From the NCBI RefSeq assembly GCF_026151655.1, contig NZ_JAMQPN010000013.1:1-38026 (forward strand): a stretch of DNA of 38,026 nt. Reading direction: 5' to 3'. The position numbers were made by a program, and so were the translations under genes. Positions 34,332-38,026 of the stretch are shown here, piece by piece (the stretch's first letter is position 1; every line of letters begins with the position of its first letter). Below the pieces are notes generated by a model that was given only the letters and a program-made list of their open reading frames with translations, did not search any database and was not told the DNA's origin. The stretch comes from Leptospira soteropolitanensis (GTDB lineage Bacteria > Spirochaetota > Leptospiria > Leptospirales > Leptospiraceae).

Positions 34332-35168
34332 TTATGTTCCAAATAATCCAGGTTGTTTGATGGGTTTCGGTCGAAAATCACCAATGATCACAAAGGGATT
34401 TTTGGAAAGATAGTGGTGTTTTAATGTAGTTCCTAAGATAAAATGATAGTCTTTCGTTTTGGAAAAGTCCTCAAAATATGTTTTTTTAACATAATCACAA
34501 GCTTTCTGCTCATCGCCTTCGTATACTTTAAGTCTTTTCCAATACAACATGCCCGTTTCCCAGTCTTCAATCATAAGATTGGATTCTTTGCCTGTCTCAT
34601 CTTGAAACTTAAATTTAAACTTATAGGGAACTTTATCTACAACCTCAAATTCGGTGATATCATCCAAATCATTGGTTTCAAAAAGGGAGCCTTGGCTGTG
34701 CTCAGACTCAAGAGCTTTGATTTTTTTCGGATCCCAAAAAGATTCTGTCTTTTCATAAGTAAAATCTAATATTTTTGTTGGTTTGAAAACAGCAAGGGAA
34801 GTGCATTTTTCTTTATCTTTTGCATCTTCTATAAGTTTGGACATATTGGTATAAACATTTTTTAAAACAAAACTTCTTCTTTCGAGCCAAGTATCTCTGT
34901 CTGAATCAATATGACCTAATTTAACAATATGATTCGGGTCTACGGGTCGAAAGGATTCAGGTCGAAAGTCTTTGGAATTTTTAGTAAGTTCGAGTTCAAT
35001 CCAATCGTATTTTGAATATCTTTTGTTAAAATCGATCTTTCGAAAAGGAATCGGATAGATTCGTATCCATTCACCTTCTTCAGTAATCCCCGCTGTGCAA
35101 ACGGTTTCTCCATACTTTGTCGAAATCGCAGGATATGTTTTAACAAGGATCAAAACCTTTTTCTTCAT
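34332..35168 (-). CDS. 278-aa protein paired with the DUF488 gene, unknown function
   Basis: The N-terminus MKKKVLILVKTYPAISTKYGETVCTAGI is followed by GEWIRIYPIPFRKIDFNKRYSKYDWIEL, a soluble alpha/beta pattern. The C-terminal segment has HFILGTTLKHHYLSKNPFVIIGDFRP. There is no signal peptide and no membrane helix. I remember similar proteins beside DUF488 genes in defence regions, but know no function; several His, Arg and Asp residues could be catalytic. ATG 35168 follows the DUF488 stop (TAG) by one base, so both are probably translated together and may form a two-component module within the hsdM-hsdS interval. Confidence 0.72.
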   Translation of the reverse strand: MKKKVLILVKTYPAISTKYGETVCTAGITEEGEWIRIYPIPFRKIDFNKRYSKYDWIELELTKNSKDFRPESFRPVDPNHIVKLGHIDSDRDTWLERRSFVLKNVYTNMSKLIEDAKDKEKCTSLAVFKPTKILDFTYEKTESFWDPKKIKALESEHSQGSLFETNDLDDITEFEVVDKVPYKFKFKFQDETGKESNLMIEDWETGMLYWKRLKVYEGDEQKACDYVKKTYFEDFSKTKDYHFILGTTLKHHYLSKNPFVIIGDFRPKPIKQPGLFGT

Positions 35169-35169
35169 T

Positions 35170-36054
35170 CTATAAATGAATTACCGAAGGAGGATCTTTT
35201 ATTGCATCTAACAAAGCATTTGCTGTATGACTTCTATGACAACACTCGAAATCTGCTTCAAAACAGGTAAGAGCAATTCTTCCATTTTCTTCGAAGATTT
35301 TTTTTAAAGCAATTATATCCGATTGATTCTTACGTAGTGTTGTCCTTTGGTATTCTAAAAATAGTTTATTATAATCTGATTTGGAATGTAGTTCTTGTCG
35401 TTTGCTAGAGACAATTCCAAGTCCTGGGAAATGAATATACTGGATACCAACAGACTCAACAATTCCTTTCAATTGTTTTTTGGAAAATCCAAACTTCATA
35501 CTCAAGGGATTTTTTCGCACATCGCATAACACAGTCACGGAATTGCGAATCAACTCTGTTACATACTTTTCAATCGATTTCCCTTCATAACCGATGGTAA
35601 AGATTGACTTCACACTCGATTTTGGTTTTTCAGATTCTACTCGTTTGAGCTCTTGTAGGGAGAGTATATCTTTTGCGATCTCGCTATGAATGGCGTAAAA
35701 AGGATGATTTGTATATACATACCGAATCAAATCTTTGCCAGATACATTTTTAAATTCCTGATAAAAAGATACCAAGTCACGCTGATCAGCGGCCTTTAGC
35801 GTCGAAAAGAATTGGTTGGATTGATTCAGCTCCCAACCAAACGAAGTTTCTTGGACAAGTTCATACTTTTTCAAAGTCCCAAGGTCTTGAGTTGCCTGTG
35901 CCGAATAACAACCAAATCGGTAGGGATAAAAATCATAGGAGGGAATTGGTTGCCTTTGGGAAAATAAAAAAAGATACTTTTGAAGGTCCGTTTTTGACAA
36001 CCGACCACCAAATTTCTCTAATATGGCAAGTAACACTTTCCTTCGGTAGTACAT
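35170..36054 (-). CDS. DUF488 protein with N-terminal winged-helix-like domain
   Basis: Residues about 1-90 form a helical, winged-helix/SocA (Panacea)-like region: LLAILEKFGGRLSKTDLQKYLFLFS and DLGTLKKYELVQ. The C-terminal part (about 149-290) is DUF488: IFTIGYEGKSIEKYV, LCDVRKNPLSMKFGFSK and ending CFEADFECCHR (Cys264, Cys271/272, His273, Arg274). That Cys...CHR motif is the defining feature of DUF488. The activity of DUF488 is not established to my knowledge; the motif could bind metal or a nucleotide-like ligand. The gene follows hsdM by about 90 bp on the same strand and is one base from the 278-aa gene. Confidence 0.85.
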   Translation of the reverse strand: MYYRRKVLLAILEKFGGRLSKTDLQKYLFLFSQRQPIPSYDFYPYRFGCYSAQATQDLGTLKKYELVQETSFGWELNQSNQFFSTLKAADQRDLVSFYQEFKNVSGKDLIRYVYTNHPFYAIHSEIAKDILSLQELKRVESEKPKSSVKSIFTIGYEGKSIEKYVTELIRNSVTVLCDVRKNPLSMKFGFSKKQLKGIVESVGIQYIHFPGLGIVSSKRQELHSKSDYNKLFLEYQRTTLRKNQSDIIALKKIFEENGRIALTCFEADFECCHRSHTANALLDAIKDPPSVIHL

Positions 36055-36143
36055 TGTCGATTTACTGGGTAAAGGGAAGAGCCAAAGTAACCTTATTTTT
36101 TCCTTAGTTTACTTTAGAGCCCTATCCTAAACTAACGCAATCC

Positions 36144-37694
36144 TTAATTTACCTTAACCTTTGCCAAATTTTCTAGAATCAGCGCATTCAACCTTGCCTC
36201 TTCTTCCAATTGTGTCTCAAATTCAGCCTTAAGGCTTGTAAACCGTTCCTTAAAGTCAAAATCATCTTCTTCATCTGGTAAACCAACATACCGACCAGGC
36301 GTCAGCACATAATCCAATTCCCGGATGCGGTCGAGACTTGCTACATTGCAAAACCCCTTAACATCTTCGTATTTGCCCTTGAGTTTCTTCCATTCATGGT
36401 AAGTGCCTGCAATTTTCTGAATGTCTTCAGGTCGTAGTTCCTTCGTTCGACGATTGATAAGAACTCCTTCATTGCGAGCATCAATAAATAAAATTTCATT
36501 CATTCTATTTCGAAACCCGTTACCGGATTTACTCCGAGAAAGGAACCAAAGACTCGCAGGAATTTGAGTATTGAGAAATAACTTCGCAGGTAAGTTGACA
36601 ATGCAATCCACAAGTCCAGCTTCAATGAGTGCCTTTCGAATCTCCCCTTCGCCAGATGTCTTCGAAGTAAGCGATCCTTTAGCCAATACAAAACCAGCTG
36701 TTCCAGAGGGACTTAAGTGATACAAAAAATGTTGGATCCAGGCAAAATTAGCATTACCAGCGGGTGGCACGCCAAACTTCCAACGGCCATCCGTGCGTAA
36801 CAGTTCACCTGACCAATCACTCACGTTAAACGGTGGATTGGCGATGATAAAATCTGCTTTTAAATCTTTATGCGCATCATTTAAAAAAGACCCTTCATTA
36901 TTCCATTTCACCTGCGTACTATCAATCCCACGGATAGCAAGATTCATCTTCGCAAGTCGCCATGTGGTTTGGTTGCTTTCTTGGCCATAAATAGAAATAT
37001 CATCAATCTTTCCTTTGTGTTCTTCTACGAACTTTTCAGATTGAACAAACATCCCACCAGAACCACAACATGGATCGAAAACTCTTCCTTTATATGGCTC
37101 AAGCATTTCCACAAGTAACTCCACCACACTTCTTGGTGTATAAAATTGCCCGCCCTTTTTCCCTTCCGCCAAAGCAAATTCACCTAGAAAGTACTCAAAA
37201 ACATGACCTAAAACATCTGCACTACGCGCTTTTGCATCACCTAATGCTATATTACTGATAAGATCGATGAGTTCACCCAAACTGGTAGGATCTAAATTTC
37301 CTCGTGCATAAACTTTCGGTAGAACATCTTTTAAAGAAGGATTGTCTTTCTCAATCGCATCCATTGCACTGTCGACTTCCTTCCCGATCGTAGGCAACTT
37401 CGCTTTTGATAGCAAATAAGACCAACGAGCAATATCAGGAACAAAAAATACATTTTCAGCTTTGTTTTCATCTTTGTCTTCCGGATCGGCACCAGAATAA
37501 TCTCCCTTTCCATTTTTCAACTTGGAATGAAGTTCTTCAAAAGCATCTGAAATATATTTTAAAAAAATAAGTCCCAAAACAACATGTTTGTACTCTGCTG
37601 CATCTATGTTCTTACGAAGTTTATCAGCTGACTTCCAAAGTTGTTTTTCTATTGGCTCAGATGGAACCTTCTTTTCTACTTTTGCCTTTGCCAT
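36144..37694 (-). CDS. hsdM: Type I restriction-modification methyltransferase subunit M
   Basis: This N6-adenine methyltransferase has 516 residues. The N-terminal helical domain has [20 protein letters not shown] and [13 protein letters not shown], typical of HsdM. The SAM-binding fold has [18 protein letters not shown] followed by [11 protein letters not shown] (motif I, about 207-213), and the catalytic motif IV NPPF (286-289). The C-terminus carries the helical part that docks on HsdS. Essential motifs are intact. It is the first gene of the locus. ATG 37694 is preceded by AGG at good spacing. A candidate promoter is at 37758-37785. Confidence 0.96.
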   Translation of the reverse strand: MAKAKVEKKVPSEPIEKQLWKSADKLRKNIDAAEYKHVVLGLIFLKYISDAFEELHSKLKNGKGDYSGADPEDKDENKAENVFFVPDIARWSYLLSKAKLPTIGKEVDSAMDAIEKDNPSLKDVLPKVYARGNLDPTSLGELIDLISNIALGDAKARSADVLGHVFEYFLGEFALAEGKKGGQFYTPRSVVELLVEMLEPYKGRVFDPCCGSGGMFVQSEKFVEEHKGKIDDISIYGQESNQTTWRLAKMNLAIRGIDSTQVKWNNEGSFLNDAHKDLKADFIIANPPFNVSDWSGELLRTDGRWKFGVPPAGNANFAWIQHFLYHLSPSGTAGFVLAKGSLTSKTSGEGEIRKALIEAGLVDCIVNLPAKLFLNTQIPASLWFLSRSKSGNGFRNRMNEILFIDARNEGVLINRRTKELRPEDIQKIAGTYHEWKKLKGKYEDVKGFCNVASLDRIRELDYVLTPGRYVGLPDEEDDFDFKERFTSLKAEFETQLEEEARLNALILENLAKVKVN

Positions 37695-37757
37695 AAAATA
37701 TACCTACTTCCAAATAACGGAAACCTAATGATTCCATCCTGAATATTAATCCAACTC

Positions 37758-37785
37758 ATAATAGCTTATTCTAACTCTAGGACAA
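37758..37785 (-). promoter_or_regulatory. Candidate promoter of the restriction operon
   Basis: On the minus strand TTGTCC (37785-37780) and TATTAT (37763-37758) are spaced by 16 bp, about 65 bp before the hsdM start. They resemble sigma-70 boxes with two mismatches in total. There is no further support. Confidence 0.35.
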
Positions 37786-37831
37786 ATATCGAGTCCTATT
37801 AATCTAATTTTGGGTATTCTTCTCTAGACAT

Positions 37832-37864
37832 AAAAAAAGCCCCAAACTTTCGTTCAGAGCTTTT
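37832..37864 (-). terminator. Rho-independent terminator for a gene right of the window
   Basis: On the minus strand AGCTCTGAAC-gaaa-GTTTGGGGCT forms a 10-bp stem (three G-U wobbles) with a GNRA-type loop, followed by seven T residues (37838-37832). It would end transcription entering from the right, separating that gene from hsdM. The plus-strand reading has only TTTT after the stem. Confidence 0.6.
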
Positions 37865-37889
37865 CCCAACATTTCTATACGACAAAGAT

Positions 37890-38026
37890 TCTATTCTTCC
37901 CGATGAGGGAAAGCCTGCGGAGCACCAAGCGGCACTGCCGCGACTGCGAGCACCCGACTTGATGCGTGAGCTCCTTAGCTCAAGCATCAAAGTCGTTCGG
38001 CGCTGACCGCCAAACAGAACAAAGTA
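37890..38026. repeat. GC-rich hairpin cluster at the window end
   Basis: Several hairpins stand in a GC-rich stretch that is unlike the neighbouring AT-rich sequence. GCGGC-act-GCCGC lies near 37930-37942. A long hairpin spans 37955-37995: CGACTT-GATGC-g-TGAGCT, loop CCTT, AGCTCA-a-GCATC-(a)-AAGTCG. A short one, GGCG-ctgac-CGCC, is near 38000-38012. It may be an intergenic repeat family or the end of a structured gene beyond the window. The two repeat copies at 18.2 and 26.5 kb do not match it by eye. Confidence 0.45.

Noticed and set aside
34166..34384. 72-codon minus-strand frame with CRYCRG
   Set aside because: It overlaps the 3' end of a well-supported gene by 53 bases and has no internal ATG or ribosome-binding site. 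It is described as spacer instead.
37799..37990. 63-codon minus-strand frame at the window end
   Set aside because: It runs through the hairpins and the terminator, so it is incidental.

Overview
The window looks like chromosomal DNA from a spirochaete of the genus Leptospira, probably from the saprophytic side of the genus. The reasons are low G+C with A/T-rich intergenic stretches, many lipoproteins with relaxed lipoboxes, a DUF1554 lipoprotein (a family described from Leptospira), 7TM-DISM sensor proteins, a membrane-bound class III adenylate cyclase, and LamG/NHL/FG-GAP surface-type proteins. The assignment rests on family content and no database comparison was made. I see no rRNA, tRNA or CRISPR array.

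Left part (1-11.5 kb, mostly + strand). A WG-repeat protein is followed by a 7TM-DISM histidine kinase, a broken 7TM-DISM/AraC regulator, a LamG lipoprotein (minus), an RRM RNA-binding protein with a clear terminator (minus), a 1234-aa lipoprotein with NHL and three jelly-roll domains, and an FN3/DUF1554 lipoprotein.

Decay zone (11.5-12.7 kb). A DUF2938 gene and a rhodanese (ArsR-rhodanese type) gene are both cut at their 5' ends and fused back to back. Next to them is a tyrosine recombinase that has lost most of its catalytic core. This looks like an old deletion or integration scar.

Middle part (12.7-26.5 kb). A translationally coupled minus-strand operon encodes a di-haem cytochrome c peroxidase, a beta-helix protein with a C-terminal cytochrome c domain, and a membrane ankyrin protein; a perfect 12-bp inverted repeat lies upstream. 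It is followed by a multi-pass membrane protein, a small membrane-protein gene with a one-base frameshift in a poly-A tract, a class III adenylate cyclase, a membrane protein with an apparent internal duplication, a seven-repeat FG-GAP propeller lipoprotein with a coupled AgmX/PglI-like protein, and a hybrid 7TM-DISM kinase. Two copies of a GC-rich dispersed repeat of about 131 bp lie at 18.2 and 26.5 kb.

Right part (26.7-37.7 kb, all minus strand). This is a complete type I restriction-modification locus, transcribed hsdM to hsdS to hsdR, with two accessory cassettes. Between hsdM and hsdS lie a wHTH-DUF488 protein, a coupled 278-aa protein of unknown function, an 80-aa protein and a 57-aa protein overlapping its neighbours on both sides. 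Between hsdS and hsdR lies a tightly coupled four-gene cassette: a protein with a HEPN-like RX4H motif, a GHKL ATPase with an apparent N-terminal STAS-like region, a DUF4325 STAS-like protein, and a PIN-domain nuclease. Two candidate RNases around a SpoIIAB/SpoIIAA-like switch, inside a restriction locus, is the best candidate here for an undescribed defence or abortive-infection system. The window ends in a terminator and a cluster of GC-rich hairpins.
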